Positions 1 through 9,288 of a DNA stretch of 64,000 bases are shown here, in pieces. The notes beneath the pieces were generated by a model, which was not told the DNA's origin, made no database searches, and saw only the letters and a program-made list of their open reading frames with translations. The position numbers were made by a program, and so were the translations under genes. This DNA is from Clostridiales bacterium 1_7_47FAA (GTDB lineage: Bacteria > Bacillota > Clostridia > Lachnospirales > Lachnospiraceae): positions 1,113,443-1,177,442 of the forward strand of contig DS990260.1 in NCBI GenBank assembly GCA_000155435.1. Reading direction: 5' to 3'. The first letter of the stretch is position 1; every line of letters starts with the position of its first letter.

Positions 1-1363
1 TGTCCACCGACGGTTCCATCCGTTCAAAGGGGATTCCGGAAATATCTTCCCACAGCGCCTTTATCTCCCTCACCGTCCCCTCCTCAGGCAGCTCTGCCTG
101 GTCAAAGGGCAGCCCCTCCCCGTCCACCAGGATGGAAGGCAGGCCGTAATATTGTGACAGCTGGCTGCGGCAGTCTGCCTCAGGCAGTTCCCTCATGGTA
201 ATATGCAGTATATCGCTTCCCCCCTGCCTGTAAAATGCATTGGCACAGCTGACCTGTATCAGGTTCTCCAGCTTTCCGATGTTCCCCTGCAGCCGCGTGA
301 GCATCAGGGCCTGCGCCACTTCTCCCTCCACCTCGATCCGGCGCCCCACCTTCCTGGCTTCCTTCTGATAAAAGAGATACAGCATCTGAAGCCGTTCCTT
401 TAAGGGGCGGTCCATCATGCTGGGGATGGGAACCTGAAGGGTGATACGCCTGCGGAAGGTTTCCAGCAGGACTTCATCCGGGTTTTCCGTGGTGGCGAAA
501 ATGAAACGCACCCTGGAGGATTTCCACATATTGTCGCCCAAAGGGCGGTACTGTCCTGAATCCATGAACAGGAACAGTTTTTCCTGGTTCTCAAAGGACA
601 GCCTGTGGACCTCATCCAGGAACAGATAGCCTCCGTCCGCCTCTTTTAAAAGTCCGTCCCGGTCCTTGTCTGCCCCGGTAAAACTCCCCTTCTTATATCC
701 CAGCAATGTGGCTGAGAGAAGTTCCGGGTTATTGGCATAGTCCGCACAGTTTAAGACCACGAAGGGGGCGTTGGCTTCAATGACCCCCTGGCTCAGGGCA
801 TATGCATGGATCAGGCGGGCAATGAAACTTTTTCCCACCCCGCTCTCACCGGTAAGGAGCATGGGCAGACCATCCGGCGGATAATTGACGGCCGCCATAC
901 ACATTTCCACGGTCTGCTTCTGGCTTCCCGCATATCCAACCATGGATGAGAACACGGAGCAGGGCCTGGCGGCATCTGAATTGTCATGCATGGCAGGCGG
1001 CACGGCGGCATCCGGATTACCGTGCATGGCAGGCGGCACGGCGGCATCCGGATTACCGTGCATGGCAGGCCGCGCGGCGGCATCTGAGTACCCGCCCGGG
1101 GCAGCGGCCTGGTCTGGCTTCGTCCCTGCATTCCCCCACACGTCCTCCCCGAAAAATTCCAGATCCTCCGAGGTCACGGGGAACCAGTACACCGGCCGTG
1201 TACTGGTTTTTACCGCAAGCCCGTCCTCCATGAGCCTTGTAAGATAATGGCTCACCACCTGGCGGCTCAGGTTCAGTTTGTCTGCCAGATCTGCCGCCGT
1301 TATCTTCCGGTTGCCGCTGCATGATTCCTTTAGCGCTTCATAGACCCGTTCTTTTGCCTGCAT
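1..1363 (-). CDS. LevR-like sigma-54-dependent activator of the mannose-type PTS (3' end cut by window)
   Basis: The first 60 residues form a winged-helix DNA-binding domain, followed by a repetitive linker and then an AAA+ domain. The AAA+ domain has Walker A GESGVGKS, the sigma-54-contacting loop as GSFTGA, and Walker B ending FLDEVHR. This is the LevR-type order (N-terminal HTH, AAA+, then PRD/EIIA domains). The PRD part would lie beyond position 1 and is not seen. The ATG at 1361-1363 is preceded by AGGGAGG, which fixes the start. The gene follows PTS IID by 150 bp on the same strand, and a sigma-54 promoter precedes the PTS operon, so this is its likely activator, probably controlled by PTS phosphorylation (family knowledge). 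Oddity: 12-residue repeats lie between the HTH and the AAA+ domain. Confidence 0.9.
   Translation of the reverse strand, partial: MQAKERVYEALKESCSGNRKITAADLADKLNLSRQVVSHYLTRLMEDGLAVKTSTRPVYWFPVTSEDLEFFGEDVWGNAGTKPDQAAAPGGYSDAAARPAMHGNPDAAVPPAMHGNPDAAVPPAMHDNSDAARPCSVFSSMVGYAGSQKQTVEMCMAAVNYPPDGLPMLLTGESGVGKSFIARLIHAYALSQGVIEANAPFVVLNCADYANNPELLSATLLGYKKGSFTGADKDRDGLLKEADGGYLFLDEVHRLSFENQEKLFLFMDSGQYRPLGDNMWKSSRVRFIFATTENPDEVLLETFRRRITLQVPIPSMMDRPLKERLQMLYLFYQKEARKVGRRIEVEGEVAQALMLTRLQGNIGKLENLIQVSCANAFYRQGGSDILHITMRELPEADCRSQLSQYYGLPSILVDGEGLPFDQAELPEEGTVREIKALWEDISGIPFERMEPSVD
970..1092 (-). repeat. 36-bp in-frame tandem repeat in the activator linker
   Basis: About 3.4 copies of a 36-bp unit (985-1020, 1021-1056, 1057-1092, plus a partial copy from 970). 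The two central copies differ at one base, and the last copy is more diverged. Each unit encodes 12 residues of the type GNPDAAVPPAMH. It extends the linker between the HTH and the AAA+ domain without breaking the frame. Confidence 0.9.
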
Positions 1364-1479
1364 GGATAAGATCCTCCCTCATACCTGATTTCCATTTCTC
1401 CTCTTCCCTCAACGGGACAGATCCGTTCTTTTACCTTACCATCATCATACCATGGGGATTTGTTATCATGCAATTACAA

Positions 1480-1523
1480 AACCATGCGGTTCCTAAACTA
1501 CGCGGTTTCAAAACTACGCGATT
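1480..1523. repeat. Three 12-bp GC-core motifs at exact 16-bp period
   Basis: AACCATGCGGTT (1480-1491), AACTACGCGGTT (1496-1507) and AACTACGCGATT (1512-1523) recur every 16 bp between the regulator gene and the end of PTS IID. The third copy includes the IID stop codon. The function is not known to me. Confidence 0.6.
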
Positions 1524-2341
1524 CCCAATGCGGAGAGCACGATGCCCAGGACAATCACCCCCACAATCAGCACATTGATGCTCATCTTCTTTTTTGTCAG
1601 AAGATAGAAGCATAAAAGGGTAAGGCATAACGGGACCAGGCCCACGAACAGCTGGTCCAGCATGTTCTGGAGGGAGAATATTTCCGTTCCTTCCATGGAC
1701 AATGAAAGCTTACTGTTAAATACCACCATGCTGCTGGCCATACCGCCTACCATCATGAGTCCCATGATACTGGCCGCCTTGGTGAGGACGGTAATCAGGC
1801 CGCCGCTGTACAGCTTCTCAATATATTCAGAACCCAGGCTGTATCCCAAAAACGTGCCATAGTAGCGCACCACGTTGCTCGGGATGTTGAATAACAGCAG
1901 GAACACGAGGGGGGCCAGCACATTGCCTGCCTGGGCCATGCTGATGGCTATGCCCGCGCAGATGACCCTCCACACACCCCAGAATATGGAATCGCCGATA
2001 CCTGCCAGCGGTCCCATGAGGCTGGTCTTAATCGGGTTGATGGAACCCGCGTCAAAATCCTTATTCTCGCTGTTCTCCTTCTCCATTGCGCCGCAGAGTC
2101 CCATGATGAAGGTGGACATGGGAACCGTGGTATTGAAATAGGAAATATGCCTTGCCATGGCCTCCTTCTTACCTTCCGGATCATCCTTATAAAACCGGTT
2201 GATGAAGGGAATCATGGAATAGCAGAACCCGGAGGCCCCCTGTTTCGCCGGGGTCACGGATGTATATAAGGTAAAGGAACGAAGGAATACGGACCTGAGC
2301 ATCTTCTTTTCTTCTCTGGAAACATCGGTTATCTTAGACAT
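1514..2341 (-). CDS. PTS mannose/fructose/sorbose family, IID component
   Basis: Membrane component of a mannose-family PTS permease; IIC and IID together form the sugar channel. The mature start is MSKITDVSREEK at 2341, because AGGAGG lies 7 bases upstream. The longer reading from 2365 has no ribosome site. The protein is about 275 aa, the usual IID size. It shows the typical N-terminal GFCYSMIPFINRFY region, a central SLMGPLAGIGDS motif and several C-terminal membrane segments. It overlaps the end of IIC by 8 bp, which implies translational coupling. The sugar is unknown; the neighbouring alpha-glucosidase hints at a gluco-oligosaccharide or its product. Confidence 0.95.
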   Translation of the reverse strand: MSKITDVSREEKKMLRSVFLRSFTLYTSVTPAKQGASGFCYSMIPFINRFYKDDPEGKKEAMARHISYFNTTVPMSTFIMGLCGAMEKENSENKDFDAGSINPIKTSLMGPLAGIGDSIFWGVWRVICAGIAISMAQAGNVLAPLVFLLLFNIPSNVVRYYGTFLGYSLGSEYIEKLYSGGLITVLTKAASIMGLMMVGGMASSMVVFNSKLSLSMEGTEIFSLQNMLDQLFVGLVPLCLTLLCFYLLTKKKMSINVLIVGVIVLGIVLSALGIA

Positions 2342-3173
2342 TGAAAAAATCCTCCTCTTCTTCATCTAACATCCCCTCTGCAGGGACAGTGGCAGGTGCA
2401 GCGGCTTTTACCCTTATAAGCTGGTTAAGTTCCAGATCCCTCTGCGCCACCAGCAGGGCTGCTATGACCCCCAGGGCTGCAAGGGCAATCAGGGGCAGCT
2501 TCAGATAGGCCACCAGCACGAATCCCAGGAAGAAGTAAACGCAGATTTTATGGTTCCACAGAAGCTTTAGAAGCATGGCCATACCTACGGCAGGAAGCAG
2601 GTTCCCGCACACCGTAAGACCGTTCATGATGACGGCCGGGATTGCCTTGACCGCAGCTTCCACTGCCTTGGAGCCGAAAAGGATTGCAAAGAATGGAATC
2701 AGGCAGTACAGCCCCCAGTTCAGACACCACAAGCCATAGTGGAGTCTTGTAAGTTTTTTGTCCTCCCCATTCTCAGCCAGCTTATCAAATACAGGCGCAA
2801 ACCAGCCAATGATGCCGATCCAGATAATATTTTTCGCCTGCTGTCCCAGCATTCCGATGGGAAGGGCCAGCGGGAGGGCAACCTCAGGGCCTCCTCCGCT
2901 CATGATGGCAAATGCGCAGCCCACCACGCTTGCGATTCCGCACTCTGCTGCGGATGCGCCTCCTATATTTACGATTCCCATGAACACGGCTTCCAGGGAT
3001 GCGCCGATGAGAAGTCCCTGCTGTATATCCCCGAACAGCCACCCTATGATGGGGCAGATGAATACGGGACGGTCCAGCATGGTGAATCCCAGCAGGTCCC
3101 TGACACCGGATGCGATAAGTACCATGACTGCAATCACAAATGCAGTAACAAGTATGGATGAATGTGCTAACAT
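2334..3173 (-). CDS. PTS mannose/fructose/sorbose family, IIC component
   Basis: Polytopic permease subunit of about 279 aa, with the Gly/Ala-rich segments and the GASLEAVFMGIVNIGG motif seen in the IIC (EII-Sor) family. The ATG is preceded by AAGGGG at good spacing. It lies 26 bp downstream of IIB and overlaps IID, so the four PTS genes form one operon read leftwards. The C-terminal tail is acidic (LDEEEEDFF) and cytoplasmic; the IIA protein ends in a similar acidic string. Confidence 0.95.
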   Translation of the reverse strand: MLAHSSILVTAFVIAVMVLIASGVRDLLGFTMLDRPVFICPIIGWLFGDIQQGLLIGASLEAVFMGIVNIGGASAAECGIASVVGCAFAIMSGGGPEVALPLALPIGMLGQQAKNIIWIGIIGWFAPVFDKLAENGEDKKLTRLHYGLWCLNWGLYCLIPFFAILFGSKAVEAAVKAIPAVIMNGLTVCGNLLPAVGMAMLLKLLWNHKICVYFFLGFVLVAYLKLPLIALAALGVIAALLVAQRDLELNQLIRVKAAAPATVPAEGMLDEEEEDFFNV

Positions 3174-3199
3174 GAATGAATCCCCTTTCTTTCTATGAT

Positions 3200-3685
3200 T
3201 TACAATACTTCTGAAACAAGCTTCTTTTCATCGGAAGGAACCATCTGAAGGGCTGTATCCGGAGCCAGCTCCACCAGTTCCCTTAATGCTTCCATCTCGT
3301 CGGCCGTCAGGCTTACCGACCGGGAAATGATGGTACGCTCCGTACCGTCGCCGCTGGTGAACCGTCCTGCATTGCCGATGTTCACATATTCGATACCAGG
3401 TACGGCCTTATAAATTTCCAGGGCATTCCTCACCGTCTTTACCAATACCAGTATCCTCATACCCTCAGACCTTGGATTGTTAAGCAAGGCAATGATTTCC
3501 GGCATTGTCTTGATGATGCATTTGATGCCGTCCGGCACAGCCATTTTAAGCGTCATCTTCTGCATCTCATTGGCGGCTGCCTCGTCATCAGCAACCATGA
3601 TGCCCTGTATCCCCAAATCCCTTGTCCATGCCATTGCCACCTGTCCATGGATCAATCTCTCATCTACCCTTAAAGCCTTAACCAT
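3200..3685 (-). CDS. PTS mannose/fructose/sorbose family, IIB component
   Basis: Soluble phosphocarrier of 161 aa. The phosphorylated histidine is His13 within VDERLIHGQV, the classic IIB-man signature. It takes phosphate from IIA and passes it to the incoming sugar at IIC-IID. A strong AGGAGAG site precedes the ATG. It lies between IIA (73 bp upstream) and IIC (26 bp downstream). Confidence 0.95.
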   Translation of the reverse strand: MVKALRVDERLIHGQVAMAWTRDLGIQGIMVADDEAAANEMQKMTLKMAVPDGIKCIIKTMPEIIALLNNPRSEGMRILVLVKTVRNALEIYKAVPGIEYVNIGNAGRFTSGDGTERTIISRSVSLTADEMEALRELVELAPDTALQMVPSDEKKLVSEVL

Positions 3686-3758
3686 AATCTCTCTCCTCTC
3701 TCATTATGGGCTTCTGGCGTCCCTGTCTTAGACGCCGCCCTGCGGTAAACGCCACTGT

Positions 3759-4175
3759 TTACCCAAAGAAATCCTCATCCTGTCCTTCCTGGTTGTCCAG
3801 TTCCACAAGCTCCATCTGATTCCTGGAATCCTCGATATACTGTTTAATCCCGTCCTTCGTGATTCCTTCCGGCGCAATGGCCAGGGCCACCAGCAGCGGC
3901 AGGTTAAAACCTGCGACTAAAAATACATTTTCCCTGACTGCATATGGCACGATTTTCTGGTTCACGCTTCCGCCCTTGATATCCGTGAGCACAATCACCT
4001 GATCCTCAGGCCGGATCTGGGCGAAATACCGTTCCAGTGTCTCCACCAGATTCTCATCCTGGTCCACATAGGCGTTGATGCAGGTAATATTCCCTACATT
4101 CCCCATAAGGAAGCGGACCGTGCTCTCCGCCCCGGAAGCAAAGGTCCCGTGGGTGGCTATCAAAATCTTCTTCAT
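3759..4175 (-). CDS. PTS mannose/fructose/sorbose family, IIA component
   Basis: First gene of the PTS operon. It is a 138-aa EIIA-man type domain with the phosphorylated His9 in ILIATHGTFASG. It receives phosphate from HPr and donates it to IIB. Its separate IIA and IIB genes differ from the fused E. coli ManX. AAGGAG precedes the ATG by 7 bases. Transcription most likely starts at the sigma-54 promoter 50 bp upstream. The C-terminus is acidic (GQDEDFFG). Confidence 0.95.
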   Translation of the reverse strand: MKKILIATHGTFASGAESTVRFLMGNVGNITCINAYVDQDENLVETLERYFAQIRPEDQVIVLTDIKGGSVNQKIVPYAVRENVFLVAGFNLPLLVALAIAPEGITKDGIKQYIEDSRNQMELVELDNQEGQDEDFFG

Positions 4176-4226
4176 ATTGGAACTCCTTCCCTTTTCTGTT
4201 TGATTTTCATTTCACTTATATATTAA

Positions 4227-4241
4227 GCAAATACGGTGCCA
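4227..4241 (-). promoter_or_regulatory. Sigma-54 (-24/-12) promoter of the PTS operon
   Basis: Reading the minus strand, TGGCAC, 5 nt, then TTGC matches the sigma-54 consensus perfectly (TGGCAC at 4241-4236, TTGC at 4230-4227). It lies 50-65 bp upstream of the IIA start, and the operon ends next to a sigma-54 activator gene. Confidence 0.9.
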
Positions 4242-4322
4242 ACTTTTTTTAGACACTTAAAATACGCTGGAAATGCCTTGATTTCATAGTCATATAAAAA
4301 TTTTACCATACCACCCCGTAAC

Positions 4323-4353
4323 GTGTCTAATTAAAGTGTCCAATACTTGTGTC
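4323..4353. promoter_or_regulatory. Candidate upstream activator sites: GTGTC repeated every 13 bp
   Basis: GTGTC occurs at 4323, 4336 and 4349, each 13 bp apart, about 85-125 bp upstream of the sigma-54 promoter. That distance suits an enhancer-binding activator. A further AGACAC (the reverse motif) lies at 4251-4256 near the -24 element. Assignment to the LevR-like protein is inference. Confidence 0.5.
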
Positions 4354-4401
4354 CAAAATGTCTGTTTAAAATCCTGCTGCGGGACAGATGGAATTGGACA
4401 C

Positions 4402-4431
4402 AAAAAAAGCCAGCAGTCCAAAGCTGCTGGC
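4402..4431 (-). terminator. Rho-independent terminator of the GH13 gene
   Basis: GCCAGCAG / CTGCTGGC stem (4424-4431 with 4409-4416) with a 7-nt loop, followed on the minus strand by a run of seven T (4408-4402). It lies 22 bp past the GH13 stop codon. Confidence 0.9.
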
Positions 4432-4452
4432 CGGGAACAATCCGTTCCCAAT

Positions 4453-6147
<1,695 letters not shown>

Positions 6148-6244
6148 TTAAATTTCCTGAAAGCGCCTGAATCCGCCTTCATGTCCTGATGGGATTATAT
6201 ACAGATACCGCGTCCGTGGTCAACAGGTTACGCCCATAACCTCC

Positions 6245-6829
6245 TTATTGCACAAACAGCGCGGCCGCGCAGTAAACCAGAAGGACCGCCATCATAAGGT
6301 TGACCCCCTTTGCATGCCTGGCAAGATATTTACAAAACACCGAACCGCACAACGCCCACACAAAGGAGCCGGACGCGCCGATAAGCGCCAGCAGGATGGT
6401 GAATCCAATGATTGCCCCGGTGGAATGGTACACTGGAAGGATATAAAGCGTCATGGCCGTAACCGCATAAATATAAATCTTCGGATTGGCAAACTGCAGT
6501 ATCATACCGGATAGGAAGCTGGCCTCCTTACTGCTGTCCGTACTTGGATTGACCGGGCTTTTTAAGACCTTCCATGCAAGGTAAAGCATATACGCCGCCC
6601 CGAAAAACTGCATGGTTAACTTTAATCTGGGCAGAAGGGTGTACAGCGTTGTGCTGCAAACCGTACAGACCGTCATGACAACGGAAAACCCGGCCAGTAT
6701 ACCAAGATTGAATCGGAAGCTGCGGCGAAAGCCAAGCCGTGCCGCATTGCTCATGGATAATAAATTGTTGGCGCCTGGGGTGTACGCTGTAATAAAACAG
6801 TAAATCAGGAAATCGGATAAATGAAACAT
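6245..6829 (-). CDS. LysE/RhtB-family amino acid exporter
   Basis: Integral membrane protein of about 194 aa with six hydrophobic segments and the family N-terminal pattern YTPGANNLLSMSNAARLGFR. The family exports amino acids such as lysine, threonine, homoserine or cysteine; the substrate here cannot be told. The start at 6829 (MFHLSDF) is chosen because AGAGGAGG lies 6 bases upstream; the reading from 6859 lacks a site. It is transcribed divergently from the XRE-cupin regulator, a common arrangement for exporters controlled by their effector. Confidence 0.9.
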   Translation of the reverse strand: MFHLSDFLIYCFITAYTPGANNLLSMSNAARLGFRRSFRFNLGILAGFSVVMTVCTVCSTTLYTLLPRLKLTMQFFGAAYMLYLAWKVLKSPVNPSTDSSKEASFLSGMILQFANPKIYIYAVTAMTLYILPVYHSTGAIIGFTILLALIGASGSFVWALCGSVFCKYLARHAKGVNLMMAVLLVYCAAALFVQ

Positions 6830-6871
6830 TTGTGCCCTCCTCTTTACAAGTCCTGTCATAAATTATATAAT

Positions 6872-6903
6872 AGTACAAAATGACTATTATATTGTACTTG
6901 TAC
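6872..6903. promoter_or_regulatory. Candidate operator between the exporter and its regulator
   Basis: Inverted repeat AGTACAA (6872-6878) / TTGTACT (6892-6898), with a further overlapping TTGTAC (6898-6903), in the AT-rich divergent intergenic region. It is a likely binding site for the XRE-cupin protein; this is inference from position. Confidence 0.5.
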
Positions 6904-6957
6904 GATATAATAATATATCTTGTTCGTTATATTGTCAATAAGAAGGAGGAACGTTTG

Positions 6958-7509
6958 ATGGATTCCATGAATTTGATTGTCGCTAAAAATATACGGAGAC
7001 TGCGTGAAGAAAATAAGCTGAGTATGGACGAACTGTCAAAGTTAAGCGGTGTCAGCAAAAGTATGCTTGCACAGATTGAACGGGGGGAGGGAAACCCAAC
7101 CATTTCAACCCTTTGGAAACTCTCAAATGGCATGAAGGTGCCTTTCGACGCTTTAACCGTCCGCCCGAAAAGTCCTTATGAGATTGTGGATACGGCAGAA
7201 TTACAGCCGCTGCTTGAAGATGGCGGTAAGGTTAAAAACTATTCCATCTTCCCGGATGATGAGAACCGCAGGTTTGCAGTCTATTATCTGGAATTGGATG
7301 AGGGAAGCTTCTGGGAATCAGAGCCTCACCTGAAAGGCACCACCGAATTCATCACAATATCTGCAGGCCGTATTGAAATCAGCGCCGATGGACACCGGTT
7401 CACGGTGGGGAAGGGCGAAAGCATACGGTTTAAGGCTGACTGTGTCCATTCTTACAGGAACACAGGGCATGAAACCGCAATCCTGCATATGATTTTGTAT
7501 AATCCGTAA
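6958..7509 (+). CDS. XRE-family regulator with cupin sensor domain
   Basis: 183 aa. Residues about 8-62 form an XRE helix-turn-helix (MDELSKLSGVSKSMLAQIERG). Residues about 105-180 form a cupin_2 barrel with metal/ligand-binding style motifs (GTTEFITISAG and DCVHSYRNTG). The ATG at 6958 follows AAGGAGG by 7 bases; the upstream extension from 6880 is promoter DNA. The protein probably represses or activates the divergent LysE-type exporter in response to a small molecule bound by the cupin. Confidence 0.93.
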   Translation: MDSMNLIVAKNIRRLREENKLSMDELSKLSGVSKSMLAQIERGEGNPTISTLWKLSNGMKVPFDALTVRPKSPYEIVDTAELQPLLEDGGKVKNYSIFPDDENRRFAVYYLELDEGSFWESEPHLKGTTEFITISAGRIEISADGHRFTVGKGESIRFKADCVHSYRNTGHETAILHMILYNP

Positions 7510-7639
7510 AAGGCAGGAATGGATTTCACCACACCCACCAGACCCCACCCTAAAAAGCGCCCATCCAGCAGATCCTGCAGCGTCCATATGGTAAATCTGC
7601 ACTATATATACCGAGGAAAATTTTGTAAATTTTTCACAA

Positions 7640-7668
7640 TTACACAGACCGGGAAATTTTGATATATT
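7640..7668 (+). promoter_or_regulatory. Sigma-A promoter of the MATE gene
   Basis: TTACAC (7640-7645), 17-nt spacer, TATATT (7663-7668). The predicted start of transcription, about 7675, lies just before the leader hairpin. Confidence 0.5.
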
Positions 7669-7682
7669 AGATACTGCAATAT

Positions 7683-7731
7683 GGCTGTAGCTTCTGTCGT
7701 GAAGGTCATTCACGGAGGCTGCAGCCTTTTT
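7683..7731 (+). terminator. Terminator-like hairpin in the MATE leader (candidate attenuator)
   Basis: GGCTGTAG (7683-7690) pairs with CTGCAGCC (7719-7726) around an inner TCGTGA/TCACGG stem, followed by five T (7727-7731). It lies between a plausible promoter and the MATE ribosome site. It could attenuate the pump gene, or end transcripts coming from the XRE-cupin gene 170 bp upstream. Confidence 0.6.
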
Positions 7732-7777
7732 ATGTCTGCAAAAAAAGAAAATCAAAGAAAATCAAACGGAGGTTTTT

Positions 7778-9205
7778 ATGAATCAGGATTCAAACCATTA
7801 CATGGCAGAAGAACCCATAGGAAGGCTGATGCTCAGGTTTTCCATCCCCTGCATCATGTCCCTGCTGGTATCTGCCCTTTACAACATCGTGGACCAGATT
7901 TTCATTGGCCGCGGCGTTGGATTTCTGGGAAATGGAGCCACCAATGTGGTATTTCCCGTGACAATCATCGCCCTTGCCCTGTCCCTTCTGGTGGGTGACG
8001 GATGCGCCGCCTTCTTAAGCATCTGCCAGGGACGGATGGACGGGGAGCAGGCGCACAAGAGCGTGGGAAATGCCGTCGGTATCATCACCGCGTCCGCCAT
8101 CCTGCTGACCCTGGTATTTGCAGTGTTCCGCGACCGCATCCTGGTGGGCTTCGGCGCAACCGCCAATAATATGGGGTATGCCAGGGAGTATTTCTCCTGC
8201 CTGATCATCGGTATTCCATTTTTCATGTTTACCAACTCCATGAATTCCATCATCCGTGCCGACGGCAGCCCTCAGTTTGCCATGGGTTCCACCCTGATTG
8301 GATGTTTCATCAACGTAATCCTTGACCCCATAGCCATATTCGTGCTGGGCTGGGGCATGAAGGGAGCGGCGCTGGCTACCATCACAGGACAGATTGTGTC
8401 TGCCCTTCTGGCAGTATACTACCTGGCCAGGGCAAAATCCTTCCGCCTGAAAAAGAGCAGCTTCATACCGGATACCGCTATACTGAAGCATATCCTGCCC
8501 CTTGGGATCAGCAGCTTCCTGACGCAGATATCCATTGTGGTCATCATGGCCGTAATGAACAATGTACTGGTCATCTACGGCGCACAGTCCAAATATGGGG
8601 CTGACATCCCGCTGACCGTGGTGGGGATTGTCATGAAGGTATTTCAGATCGTGATATCCATTGTGGTCGGGATTGCGGCCGGCTCCCAGCCCATCGTGGG
8701 ATATAATTACGGCGCCGGGCACTGGCACAGGGTAAAATCCATCTTCAGGACCATGATGATGGCCGAGTTCTGCGTGGGACTCATATCCATGATATGCTTT
8801 GAGGCCTTCCCACTACAGATCATCAACCTATTCGGCAGTGAGGACGGGCTGTACAATGAGTTTGCAGTGCTGGCCTTCCGCATTTTCCTGGGAGGAATCG
8901 TGCTCTGCTGCATCCAGAAATCCTGCAGCATCTTCCTGCAGTCCATCGGAAGGCCCACGCTGTCCATGATGCTGTCCCTGTTCAGGGACTTTATCTTAAG
9001 CGTCCCCTTAACATTAATCCTGCCCAGGTTGTCCGGCGTAACCATGACCCTGTATTCCGGGCCAATCGCAGACGTGGTTTCCTTTGGGGCGGCTGTCCTG
9101 TTCATGTCCCGGATCCTCAGGGAACTGGACCGGCTGGAGGACAGCGCAGGGGAACCGGCAGATATCCAGGGAAACATCCGATCCCTTGAAAAGGCCGGGT
9201 GCTGA
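7778..9205 (+). CDS. MATE-family efflux transporter
   Basis: 475-aa membrane protein with 12 predicted helices in two homologous halves. It has the MATE patterns FSIPCIMSLLVSALYNIVDQIFIGR near the N-terminus (quoted only in part here as NIVDQIFIGR) and AGSQPIVGYNYGA at the start of the second half. The family exports drugs or metabolites in exchange for Na+ or H+. A strong GGAGG site precedes the ATG. It is a single-gene unit, convergent with the MarR gene. The leader hairpin upstream may control it. Confidence 0.93.
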   Translation: MNQDSNHYMAEEPIGRLMLRFSIPCIMSLLVSALYNIVDQIFIGRGVGFLGNGATNVVFPVTIIALALSLLVGDGCAAFLSICQGRMDGEQAHKSVGNAVGIITASAILLTLVFAVFRDRILVGFGATANNMGYAREYFSCLIIGIPFFMFTNSMNSIIRADGSPQFAMGSTLIGCFINVILDPIAIFVLGWGMKGAALATITGQIVSALLAVYYLARAKSFRLKKSSFIPDTAILKHILPLGISSFLTQISIVVIMAVMNNVLVIYGAQSKYGADIPLTVVGIVMKVFQIVISIVVGIAAGSQPIVGYNYGAGHWHRVKSIFRTMMMAEFCVGLISMICFEAFPLQIINLFGSEDGLYNEFAVLAFRIFLGGIVLCCIQKSCSIFLQSIGRPTLSMMLSLFRDFILSVPLTLILPRLSGVTMTLYSGPIADVVSFGAAVLFMSRILRELDRLEDSAGEPADIQGNIRSLEKAGC

Positions 9206-9288
9206 AAAACCGACGCTTAAGGAACTATCTGCTAAAAAGCCAGGCGATGAAAATTCAGCGGATAATAAACCAGCCAATATTCCCATCA

